This document shows, one piece after another, positions 21,388-31,974 of a DNA stretch of 64,000 nucleotides. The DNA comes from Setophaga petechia (taxonomy: Eukaryota; Chordata; Aves; Passeriformes; Parulidae). Position 1 is the first letter of the stretch. Each line of letters starts with the position of its first letter. A program made the position numbers and the translations under genes. Under the pieces are notes generated by a model that had not been told where the DNA came from, ran no database searches, and worked only from the letters and a program-made list of their open reading frames with translations. The stretch spans positions 620,001 to 684,000 of the forward strand of contig JANCRA010000065.1 in assembly GCA_024362935.1 (NCBI GenBank). The letters are read 5' to 3'.

Positions 21388-22065
21388 GATGATGGGAGTT
21401 GTAGGCGCGGGTATAATACGGTTTAACACGGGGCCGCGGAGCATCACGGGGGTTTGAGGCGCAGCTGCAATGGCTCTCGGTGGGGCGCGGGGCATGACGG
21501 GAGATGAAGTCCCGGATGGTGCCAGCACGGGACGTGCGCCGTGGAGCATGATGGGAGCCGTAGTCCCGGAAGTGGCTCTCGAACGCTTTGTTTGGGGGTC
21601 CGGGAAGGCTCTTGGGGAAACTTCTGCGTCCGAGCCGCGACTTCAGATCCTCGGGGAAACGTAAACGGTTCGAGTGAACTTGCGGGGAGCTCGGGGAGCT
21701 CTAACCGGGCTCTTTAGGGCGCCGGGTACAGCAGGAGTTTTAGGCACGGGACTGTTGTGAGGGGCTCTGGGGCCGCGGGGGATGAGAGGAGATGGAATTC
21801 CCAGAAGTGGCTGTACCGGGCATCTGTCAGTTTGGGAGCACTCAGGGGGTCCGGGGACGCTTTTGGGGGGTCCCAAATGGGCGCTGAGGGGGCACTGAGG
21901 GATCCTGGAGGGTCTGGGGGACACTTAAGTGACAAAGAGGGGGGCGGATGCTTGGGGGGGGGGGGGTGTGGTGTGTTCTGTGGAGCGCGGGGCATGACGG
22001 GCGTTGTAGTCCCGGCTCCAATGGGGCTCAATCGGGCCGCGGGGCATGACGGGAGTTATAGGCAA
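21388..22065 (+). promoter_or_regulatory. array of about eight ZNF143/STAF (SBS)-like motifs
   Basis: The motif GCATGACGGGAGTTGTAGTC and variants recur with starts at ~21388, 21441, 21492, 21546, 21725, 21779, 21992 and 22044. The reverse complement is the GGGACTACAAYTCCCRTCATGC type known to bind ZNF143 (with THAP11/HCF-1) in vertebrate CpG promoters. Each is preceded by a GC-rich block (GGGGCGCGG). Within groups the spacing is 51-54 bp, about five helical turns. The motif is seen directly; binding is inferred. Confidence 0.6.
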
Positions 22066-22079
22066 AAAAAAAAAAAAAA

Positions 22080-22200
22080 AAAGATGTCTCTCTTCCTAGG
22101 CACCGCCGCCGAGGCCCCGATCCCAGCGCTGATTGGCTTTGGGCGGTGATGGGCGGAAGCCTCGGCAAATGGGATGCGGCAGAGGCGGGAACAGCCCATT
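22080..22200. promoter_or_regulatory. CpG-rich promoter-like segment
   Basis: After an A-run (22063-22081) comes a CpG-rich piece with GCCGCCGAGG, an inverted CCAAT box (GATTGGC, ~22130) and GGGCGG boxes. Next to the ZNF143-like array it could be a core promoter. No downstream exon was recognised. Confidence 0.4.
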
Positions 22201-22690
22201 CAACTTCTCCAGTCCCTCCCAGTAGAGAACAGCTCATCCCCAGTACAGACCAGTATAAACCCAGTAAAGTCCAGTACAACCCCAGTACAGACCAAGTGAT
22301 CCCAAGTAGAACCGAGTACAACCCCAGTGCCCCTCCAATCCCTCCCAGGACAGCCCTGTCCCTCCCAAGACACCTGAGTTTATTCCCAGTCCCTTGCAGT
22401 TCATCATCCCAATGTCATCCACAGGATGCCCCCGTGTCCCCTGTTTGTCCCAGTATCCCCCAGTATCACTCCCAGTATATCCTGGTATCTCCCAGTCTGT
22501 CTCAGTGCACCCCCACAGTCCATCCCAGTCCACATAGATTCCCTTTCACCATTCCCTTTGTTCCCAAGTTGTCCGAGTATCCCCCAGTGTAACTCTCAGT
22601 ATGTCCCAGTGTCTCCCACAGCTCTCCCAGTATGTTCCAGTCCTCCCCAGTGTCACTCCCAGGGTGTCCCAGTGTATCCCACAGCAGCCA
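22200..22690 (-). repeat. CCCAGT minisatellite (ACTGGGA family)
   Basis: Tandem CCCAGTAYAGACCAGT-type units, about 10 bp basic period; same family as 6540-7755 in reverse orientation. Confidence 0.8.
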
Positions 22691-23900
22691 AACCCAGCAG
22701 TGGGGTCAGTGCAGTGCCCATGGCCACAGCCCTTGCAGGGGCCCAGTGCAGCTTGGGCTGATGATCCACCCTCACAGCTGGCCCAGGGCAGCTCTGCAGT
22801 GCCTTTGGTGGCACCTGGGGCTGGCACACACCTGAGCAGTGTGTCTGTTTGCAGTGGGGAAACTCAGGAGTTTGAGATTGCTGCAAAAAGTACAAAAAGG
22901 GAAAACCCCTCTTAGGCTGAGTGCAGCCAGCTCTGCAAGCACAGCAGGTCCCAGGGGAGTGAGGATGGACAGGATGGGGCTGGGCAATGTGGGGCAGGGT
23001 TGTCCACACTGGGTCAGAGCTCAAGGCACAGTTTCTGTGAGCAGGCCAGAGCTGCTGAGGAGAGATCCTGGGTCAATATCAATCACAGAATGCTGCAATC
23101 ACCTCTGCTCTAAAGAGAAATAAAATAAAATACATCCTTTAAAATAGGAATGTATATTTTATTACTGCACTTTGAAATCTTTCGCCATAACTGGACTAGG
23201 AAAACTTTAATGACTCTCCAAGGGCTTTGTTGTTTTTTACATCAGACTCATTCCCTAAGCGTGTCTTCAAAAAACTTCTGAAGAACTCAAAGTTAAATTT
23301 AGACTTCAAATTTTCTTGAAGTTTTAATGGGTCCCACAGAGGGACACAACTGGGAAAGTGTCCCCAGGTTCCATGAAGAGCAGAACACTGGAGGCAGTGA
23401 TGACAGCTGGGGACAAGCAAGGCAAAGGTGTCTCTTGTGCTGAGCAAACCTGGATGTGTGTCAGGAATGCAGAGGGCCAAGGCCTGAGCCCCAGGGCCTC
23501 CCAGGCAGATCCTGTCCCTCCCTCCTTGCTCAGGGCTCTTCCCGGGATGGGCACTGGCATGTGGGGTTGGGCAATGCCAAGGGCAGGAGCAGGGGGCGGC
23601 CCCTGCCAGGCTGCTGAGCAGGGACAAGGAGGCAATGAGGCCCCAGGTCTGCAAGGGTCACTTGTCCCCTCGTGGCCTCAGGCCCAGGCCCAGCAGCCAT
23701 GGCCCAAGTGCTGCCCAAGTTGGCTCTGGCAGGGCTGTCTTGCAGCTGCTGCCCATCCCTGTGCCCTGTGCAGCCCAGGCTGTCCCACGGTGTCCCTGGC
23801 CTGTGCCTCTGTCCCTGCAGGCTGTCGGCATCCCCCGGCTGCCCCACCTGGCTGGGCCCTTCCTTTGCTGACAGCTCTGCCTCCTGCCTGCCTCTACCTG
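22690..23900. other. GC-rich host sequence, unrecognised
   Basis: About 1.2 kb without a gene I can name. There are exon-like pieces (CTGTTTGCAG near 22855, GTCCCTGCAG near 23820) and frames up to 205 codons in both directions, but none with a recognisable domain. It forms the flank against which ERV-M is truncated. Confidence 0.35.
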
Positions 23901-23904
23901 CCTA

Positions 23905-25479
23905 ATTTTTTCCACCTTTCTATTCCTAGCACATTATCCCACCAGCTAGTATTTAACATTGATTCCCATTTTTGAACCAGCATCCTTGATATCATTGACT
24001 ATATCCAAGACAGCATCTCCATTGTCGTCTATTTTTAAGCAACAATCCGATGTATTAAATTTCCCACAAACGCCCCCTTCTTCAGCCAATAGATAGTCTA
24101 AGGCCAACCTATTCTCATACATGGCTGCTCTCGTTTGGGTTTGTTGCCTCGATTTTAATTCTACTGCCCGACCAGTTTTGTTCGTTATTATTTCTACAGC
24201 AGCCTGGAGTCTTATAATACGATTTAACATATAGATTGGGGTCTGATATCCCCAGCTTCCATCTTGTGCCCAGGGGGCTGGCCCATATGTCTCTAATATG
24301 TGTTCGGGAGGCCAGTCCTCATCCCCCCATTTTTGGAATCGTCCAAATCTCAAATCAAATCTCTTTTGTTCCTCTTTAGATCCTCATAAACTGGTATCCC
24401 TAATTGATCCCCATCAGGTCCTGGCAAAAAAAAAAATCCTGGCTGTATGATTCCCAGAGTGCAGCTCCCTTTCCACTGAGATGGGAGTTTTGGGTATGCC
24501 CTTTTCCCGCATATCCAAAATAAGCCATCTGGAGCTTTCCAATAGTCAAATCTTTGCTGATCTATATTCTCCCAAAATTTGGAAATTTCTGGGATGCCAG
24601 AGTACGGATTTTTGCCTGTATCATTGCATTGAAAAAAGCCCAATTTTATTATAATACTTACAACTCCCTTTCTTTCTTTCTTTCTTTCTGCGTCCAGTAC
24701 ATAGTTGGTTTTTCTGGTACCCACCATACAGAAGTTCCATTACTAACCTTGTATCTTTTACAGGGAGTTTTTCCTACTTCCTGAATGAACCTTTTCCCAG
24801 TGCGCCAGAGACATTCTTCTCCTGTGACTATTGAACTCAAAATCCTCCCCACTTCTACTTGTTTGGTTCCACTGAAGGAGCTCAATTGGGCCTAGGCTTG
24901 CTGCCTTTCCATGGCCATTCTTCTGACATTAAAGCCCCTCCACTGACCCAACAATTGGTTATATTAAGCTCTCTGCTTATCCTTTCCCTCAATTCCACAA
25001 ACTGGTTTTTACCCATCCTTGAAATATCTATTTCTTTTTCCAATTGTCGCTCAAGTTTCGTATACAAATCATCGATTGAGATTGGCACAGATTTAGGTGA
25101 TTTTATTGGTTTAGTATTCATACTTATCAATTGCTCTTTTACTAAATCTTGTGCTTTGTTTCCAATCACGTAGGTGAAGCAAACCCATTTCTCCCCTTTT
25201 GGGCATTGACTTCCCATTCTGTTACCACTTGCTCCTAAGTTCTGCAATCCAGTACTTTTTCCCGTTGTGCATGCACTTACCTAACTTGGATGGGTTATAA
25301 CAGTGACTGTCGACATGAGTGTGAGAAATAAAAAAAGAACCTCGGTGTCTTTCCATATATAGCTTACGGTAACACCTGTAGCATGATCTTGTTGATATCC
25401 CAAAAGGGAAACAACAAAAAATGAGTGACATAAAAAGGAGTAACAGAGATCCAGTATGGCTTATAGTCCCACCTCCCAT
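23905..25479 (-). pseudogene. env: ERV-M env, broken into at least five frames
   Basis: The ATG at ~25479 (MGGGTISHTG) begins a signal peptide (SLLLLFMSLIFCC). Surface-subunit pieces follow at 25479-25222, 25247-24882, 24885-24658 and 24727-24350. A TM piece (24353-23946) contains LNRIIRLQA, LDYLLAEEGG and a CX6CC motif (CGKFNTSDCC). An RNKR site lies near 24370. Two low-complexity runs, a CTTT microsatellite at ~24660-24690 and an A11 run at ~24425, coincide with frame changes. After a stop at 23946 a WWDN-equivalent is readable in another frame to ~23905. The TM layout recalls the HERV-R/ERV3 type of class I envelope; that is family knowledge. Confidence 0.8.
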
Positions 25480-25568
25480 GCCTATGGGGTTGCAACCCAC
25501 AGCAGGTGTATTTGATCTTCTTGGTGGCAAATACAGAGGCCAATCTGGTCTTGCCCTCTACCTCCTTG

Positions 25569-26065
25569 TCACTTTCTCTTAACTAGTTTCCAGGCAAATC
25601 GCTTTTGACACTCCTTCACTGTAGTTTCCCACTGTTCCTCAGGTATCTCCCATGCAACAGGCACTAATAATTCCCATCCACACAACAAACTTATTATCTC
25701 AGTTCCCTCAAGTTCTCCCTGGACAGGAGATCGGTTTGGCACTTGACACCTCCTGCAATAAGAGCGTTGGTTATGCGAACTACAATACCAATTCTTCCCA
25801 CAACTTACACATTTATATTTAACCCAGCTAGCATGTCCGGTATTTGGGTGAATCAAACAGGGTATTTGGGATGGCACTGATGGAAGTTGCAACTCCTCCT
25901 CCTCTTTGTATAAGTCACAGGCTAAGGCCTGAACACAAGAGTTCTCTGTTCGAAACAGTCCTGATCCTCCTGTTTGGACTGGAAGTATTCCTCCCCAAGG
26001 AGAGTACCGGAGACGTCTCAAAGCTTGTCCTGACGGTACTTGAAACCACTGCTATAAGCTCTGTC
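25569..26065 (-). CDS. ERV-M cysteine-rich accessory-like frame between pol and env
   Basis: The frame is open from just after a TAG (~26065) to 25569, about 165 codons, with no ATG; translation would need a non-ATG start or a splice onto a leader. The stop-flanked start TAGCAG looks like a 3' splice acceptor. Visible features: a zinc-ribbon-like CVSC-X14-CRRC module (residues ~70-95 of the ATG-less frame) with extra Cys and His inside, a tryptophan-rich C-terminal half (CGWELLVPVAWEIPEEQW) and a basic end (KLVKRK). No signal peptide or membrane segment. ERV-W has a frame in the same place with the same Cys spacing. I do not recognise a family; function unknown. Confidence 0.5.
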
Positions 26066-26106
26066 TTATTTCCCAATTAGGCGTGATCCTGTGTATATTT
26101 TGTAGA

Positions 26107-29100
26107 TCATTTGGGTCCTCCCAGTTCATTGCCACCCATTCCCCGTTTAAAAGTCAGTTTTGTATCACCCGGTTCAGATGTTATGGTCCATTCCTTAGGT
26201 TCTTCCACGGGTCCTTTGATTCTGCTGGCGTGGATCCACCCCCATTCCTTGGTCCGGATCGCAGCCTCGGTTGCCAGCAATACCTGAAAAGGACCTTCCC
26301 ATTGTGGAGTTAAAGATTGTTCCTTCCATGTTTTTACTAACACCCACTCCCCTGGATGAACATTATGGATTTTAAAATCTAAAGGTGTGGTTTGAGGGAT
26401 TATTCCTTTTAGCCGTAAATTTTCGAGGGTTTTAGCAATAGTGTTAACATATCCTCTGACTCTCATTTCCCCCACCTCATAGGTAGCATTTTCATGTTGG
26501 GTGGTTAGAAAAGGTAACCCAAACATCATTTCATAAGGCGACACTCCCAGATCTGACCTGGGTTGTGTTCGGATCCTTAATAAGGCTAAAGGTAGGCATT
26601 GTACCCATGACATTTGGGTCTCAATCATCAATTTAGTCAAAGTTCTCTTTAAAATCTGGTTCATCCTTTCTACACAGCCAGAACTCTGTGGATGCCATGG
26701 GGTATGTAATTCCCATTTTATTCCCAAGGCATGAATTATTTTTTGTAACACTTTTGACGTAAAATGCGTCCCCCTGTCTGAGTCTATCCTATTAACCAGT
26801 CCATATCTGGGGATTATCTGTTCCAGAAGGGTTTTACTTACCACGTTGGCTGTAGCTTTGGCAGTGGGAACTGCTTCCACTCAATGAGTTAAATGATCTG
26901 TCATTACTAACAAATACCTCCATCTTTGCACTTGAGGGAGTTCAGTGAAATCTATTTGGATACTTTGAAATGGTCGAAGAGCTAACTCACGACCTCCTAA
27001 TGCAGCTTTTCTCATTACCTTTTTATTGATCTTTTGGCAAATTATACACCTTTCAGTTACTTGTTTTGCTATCCCAAAAATCCCAATACACCCATAGTTC
27101 CTTAAAAAATGATCACACAAGGCCTGGGTACCCCAATGGGTTTTCTGATGCATGTCTTCTAATATCTTCCTAGTAATCATTTTATTAAGTAATTGCCTTC
27201 CGTCAGGGAGTTTCCATTTCCCTGATTCATCTTGTTCACCTCCGATCTTGTTTAATTCCTTTTTCTCTGCTTCACTAAATGTTGGAAATTCCAATTTTTC
27301 CTCATTTGGAGTTAATATTAACATAACTCTCTCAGTTCCATTTTCTGCTGCATCCCTAGCTTCCCGATCTGCCAAATTATTTCCTCTTATTTCTGGGGTC
27401 CCTCCCTTCTGGTGTCCCTTGATGTGTACTATAGCTATCTCTTCAGGTAATTTTAGTGCCTCTAGAACCTCTAAAATGAGCCCTTCAAGTACCAATCCTT
27501 TTCCTCTTGAATTAAGTAATCCCCTTTCTTCCCAAATTTTCCCTAAGGTATGTACTACTCCAAAGGCATATCTTGAATCCGTATATATAGTTCCCTTTTT
27601 GTGTGCTAAAGATTCCAGTGCTCTTTTTAGAGCATATAATTCACAGGTTTGAGCTGACCAGCTTGAAGGTAATTTTCCTTTTTCAATAGTTTGCATGTTT
27701 TTCCCATCAACTACTGCATACCCTGACATTCTCTTTCCTTGTAAGCATCTGGAAGACCCATCTACATAGATTATTTCCCCTTCTAAAAGAGGCTGCTCTT
27801 CAAGATCTTCCCGAACTTTTGTTTGGTATTCAATGATTTCTAAACAATTGTGTATTAGGTTGTCTGCTGGTTCCCCATATAGGAATTGAGCTGGATTTAG
27901 ACTCCTGTTTACTTCTAATGTCAGATCATCACTATTTATTAGGATTGCTTCATATTTTAACATCCTGGAGTCTGTCAACCATTTTTCAGCCTTCTGATTT
28001 AACACATTCCTAACTGCATGAGGTGTGCACACAGTTAGTTTACCTCCAAAAGTAAGCTTACGACTTTCTTCTACCAGGATTGCAGTAGCTGCTACAGCCT
28101 GAAGACATACTGGCCAGCCGTGGCTCACTGGGTCCAACATTTTTGATAAATAAGCTACTGGCCTCTTTACTCCTCCCCACTCCTGAGCCAGAACTCCATG
28201 AGCCACCCCCTTTTCCACATTCACATACAGATGAAAGGGTTTTTCTAGCGAGGGTAAACTTAAAGCTGAGATTGAGGCCAGCTTTGACTTCAGTTCTTCT
28301 AATTTAACATCATCTTCCTTAGTCCCTTTGATATCATCCTCCTCTGTCAATTTCTCATACAAAAATTTGACGGCCTGTGTGTATCCCTCAATCCATAATC
28401 TACAGTATCCCAGTAATCCCAGTAGCTTTCTGATTTCTTTCTTTGTAGAAGGAGGGGGAAGGGATAAAATCCCTACGATTCTCTCTGGGTTGAGTTTCCG
28501 ACTGCCCTTACTGATTAAATATCCAAGGTATTTTACCTCTGTTTCTACAAATTGCAACTTCCCTTTTGATACCCTTAATCCCTTTTCCCCAAGAAAATTT
28601 AAAAGTCGTATGGTAGCCTCTCTCACTTCGACTTCAGCTTCTCCAGATAGTAAAAGGTCATTGACATATTGGATAATTTGTATTCCTGGAGGAGTAGGGA
28701 AATCTTGTAATACTGTTTGTAATGCTTGCCGAAAGAAGTTTGGAGATTCAGTAAATCCCTGTGGTAATTTTGTCCATCGTAATTGCTGCTTCCTCCCAGT
28801 TTTTGGATCTTCCCATTCGAAGGCAAAAATGTCTCGGCTCTCCTCAGCCAAGGGGCAAGCCCAAAATGCATCTTTAAGGTCTACCACACTAAAACACTGA
28901 TGCTGGGGTGGGACTTTACTTAAAAGAGTATACGGATTCAGTACCACTGGATAGCGAGTTCGGGTTCTTTTATGAACCTCCCTTAAATCTTGTACCAATC
29001 TATAACTCCCATCAGACTTCTTTACTGGGAGGATAGGGGTATTGTGAGGAGACCTACAAGGTTCTAATGTCCCGTCCTTTATTAGTCCTTCTATTACTGG

Positions 29101-29634
29101 CTTCAAACCTTCCCGTCCTTCTAACGATATAGGATACTGACGTACACCTATAGGACAATCTTCTCTCTCAATTGTGACCTTTATGGGGTTGATATTTAAA
29201 CCTCCCCTATTTCCTTCCTCAGCCCAAACTTCCTTGTTGATTTTTTCTTCATCCTCTTGGCCTAATTTTAAAACTTTAGCTGTCATTTTCCCATCTTCCG
29301 GGATAACCCCTATCCCTAAATGCACTTTTAAGTCCCTTCCCAATAAGTTGCTACCTGCTGCTGGGACCAGTAAAACATCTCCCATCCAAATTTTGGTTTC
29401 CCCCTCAATTACCACATCTTTAATGACTGGAACGATAAAACTTGCACTTTTTGCCCCTGTTACTTTTGCCGTTTGTTTACTCACACTATATCCTTTTGGA
29501 ATATCTAGAAGGCAGGTTCTTTCTGCCCCTGTGTCTACAACAAATTCCAACTCTTCTTCTTGGGGACCTACTTTTAAAGTTATCACAGGCTCTAGGTGGT
29601 ATTCGTCCCCTAAAAAATAGAGCCTATGACATCC
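26107..29634 (-). pseudogene. pol: ERV-M pol: protease, RT, RNase H, integrase, interrupted once by TGA
   Basis: The frame is the same as the end of gag and follows its TAG, giving a readthrough layout as in gammaretroviruses. Order: protease with VVDTGAERT (~29535); RT with LPQGFTESP and an active-site box reading YVND instead of YVDD (codon at 28662-28660); RNase H with its four acidic residues (YVDGSS, CELYAL, YTDSRY, NNLADRE); integrase with HX3H...CX2C zinc region, then Asp, Asp and Glu (QIDFTE, DSDRGTHF, GCVERMNQ). A single in-frame TGA at 26883-26881 splits integrase after HLTH. Otherwise the frame is open for nearly 1160 codons, unusually well kept for so decayed an element. Confidence 0.88.
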
Positions 29635-31974
29635 CTATTCCTCCTCTGTGCCTATTTCTCTGAAGATTTTCAGATCTTGAGCCTGCTTAGTACAATGTTT
29701 TCTATAATGCCCTCTGCCCCCACAGTAATGACAGACAATTCCGAGATGCTCCTGAGACCTGGTTTGTATTGGGGTTCTATTCCTTTCCCTTCCTCTGTCT
29801 CCACCACCTTCATATCTAGGATTAATTCTTGTACGGTCTGCCTTTCTCTGGGAATTGTTTTCTCGCAAGGTGGCTACTATAAATTTTGCTTTTAGTTTGG
29901 CCTTTTCTTCATCTCTCCGGACATAAACTTTCTGAGCTTCCTTTAATAAATCATCTAACGATTTACCATGCCAATCCTCAATTTTTTCTAGCTTCTTTCT
30001 AATATCTGGCCAAGCATTAGTAACAAAGTTAATCCTTAACAATGCTTTTCCCACATCGTCTTCAGGGTCTATCCCAGAATATTGTTTCATATTTCTCCTG
30101 AGTCTGCCCAACCATTCTGTTGGAGTCTCTTCTTTCTCCTGTTGTGCCTCAAAAGCCTTTTTAGCATTTTGCCCTCGAGGTGCTGCCCCTTTTATCCCCT
30201 TGATTATTAGATTACGATATTCATTCATCTTTTTTTCTCCCCTCCTCATTATTTTGACCCCAGTCAGGAGGTGCAGTTGGCATTTTATCTTCTCCAGGAG
30301 GCCCCTGTGGATTATCCTTTTCCCAAGTGTTTATTCCAGCCGCCCTAATTAATTGCCTCTCTTCCTGAGAAAATAATATTCTCATTATGGATTGCATTTC
30401 CTCCCAAGTATAAATGTTTGGTCCTAAGAATTGGTCTAATTGTTCAGCTGTACCTATGGGATCCTCCAAAATCCCTTTGATCTCTTTCTTAAAGTTTCTG
30501 ACCTCAGAGGAAGTCAGAGGGTCATTGACAAACCCCGTTCCACCCCCTCCCATGGGGACTTCTCTCAACGGAAATAGACCAATCCTTTCATCTAAATCCT
30601 TCCCTTGTTTTTCTTCTATGGTCTTCCCCCCCCCGGTTTGAGGAAGAGTCTGGAGAAGGCTGCCTTTTAACTGAGCTCCTAGTGTTTCGAGAAGGTGCAT
30701 CCTCTAGGAAGAGAGAGTCTCTCCGACCAGCCGGAGCTGTGGTTACTAAGGGAACAGAGCTCAGGGCAGGACGGGGGCTGAGGGAGGGTATCCCGCCGAA
30801 GCCTGCTCCTCCAAGGGCGGGACATAGGCGCGGTCCGCGGCCGGAGCCGCCGGAGGAGGGAGCGTCTCTGGGGGATACCAGCCGGGGGCGCGGACCGCCT
30901 GCACGTGGTTGATGGCGGCTGGGACAGCAGCTCTCGGTAAAGCAGCAGCGGTGGCACCCAGCGTAGTCGGCACAGGTGGGGCAGCCGTAGATGGAGCTGG
31001 GGGGGAACAGTCGAGGATGGAATGACTGGGAACGATGTGACCCCGGGCACAATCGGGGCAGTGGTCACAGACCATGGAGTAGGAGGGACCCCGGGTCTGG
31101 CCGTCAGGGCAGCCGCAGACCAGGCGGCTGGAGCCGGGGCAGACAAAGTCACCTCCGGGACTGAGGTGTAGGCAGGGTCAGGCGGGGCTACCGCGGGCAG
31201 CACGCCCGCACTTGGGACGGGATCCACGGCGGACGTAATTGCAGCAGGCGGTGAGCCGGGACCCGGGACCGGGACAGGCGGAGCTGAAACAGGCAGTGAG
31301 CCGGGACCCGGGACCGGGACAGACGGAGCTGAAACAGGCAGTGAGCCGGGACCCGGGACCGGGACAGACGGAGCTGAAACAGGCAGTGAGCCGGGACCCG
31401 GGACCGGGACAGGCGGAGCTGAAACAGGCAGTGAGCCGGGGACCGGGACCGGGACAGGCGGAGCTGAAACAGGCAGTGAGCCGGGACCCGAGACCGGCTC
31501 CTCGGTCGTAAACGGAGGGGGCAGGACTTGCAAAGGGTCCCATTCTTTTTCTGCTTTCTTTTCTTGTTCCCCTCCCTTCTCTTTTCCCTTTCTCTTCTCT
31601 TGTTTTTCTTCAGGAATCTCTGATACTTTAAAGATTTTTATTTTCCTAAAATCCCCTGTCCAACACATGGCATATTCTCTTTCTTCTAAATTAAACGGTT
31701 CCTTTGAATTTATAAATTCATTTAAAACCTGACAGATCCATTTTTCAAAAGAGCCGTATCTCGGCCAATAAATGTGGTCAGGTCTTATTTCCTTTGATAG
31801 CCATTCGAGCATACAGAATTGTATCATCTTTACCTTGTCCTTTTTCCTTGTACGGGGGTTTTTCTCCCAGTTGGCTAACATAATTCCCAGAGGGCTGTCT
31901 GGGGGTATTTCTCTTGGTGATGTTTTTCTCCCGTTTTTCTTTCCCGTATCATTCTTACTGGATTTCTGCCCCAT
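29635..31974 (-). pseudogene. gag: ERV-M gag with two compensating frameshifts
   Basis: It starts with ATG at 31974-31972 (MGQKSSKN, myristoylation-type). The matrix is followed by a proline-rich region built of six 15-residue repeats (PVSAPPVPVPGPGSL type). The first frame runs on to 30679, but the true capsid continues in another frame (30700-30221; FPLREVP, FLGPNIYTW). It then returns to the first frame (30249-29635) for the capsid end and a single zinc knuckle (CHYCGGRGHYRKHC). The two shifts cancel, so the end of gag and pol share the original frame. The terminal codon is TAG at 29637-29635. Confidence 0.85.
31246..31500 (-). repeat. 45-bp tandem repeat inside ERV-M gag
   Basis: Six units of 45 bp (starts at ~31246, 31291, 31336, 31381, 31426 and 31471) encode 15-residue Pro/Val/Ser/Ala repeats in the linker between matrix and capsid. 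The reading frame is kept across the array. Confidence 0.9.

Noticed and set aside
23196..23654. 152-codon minus-strand frame with a signal-peptide-like start
   Set aside because: No known domain, overlapping frames of similar length on both strands, no splice support.
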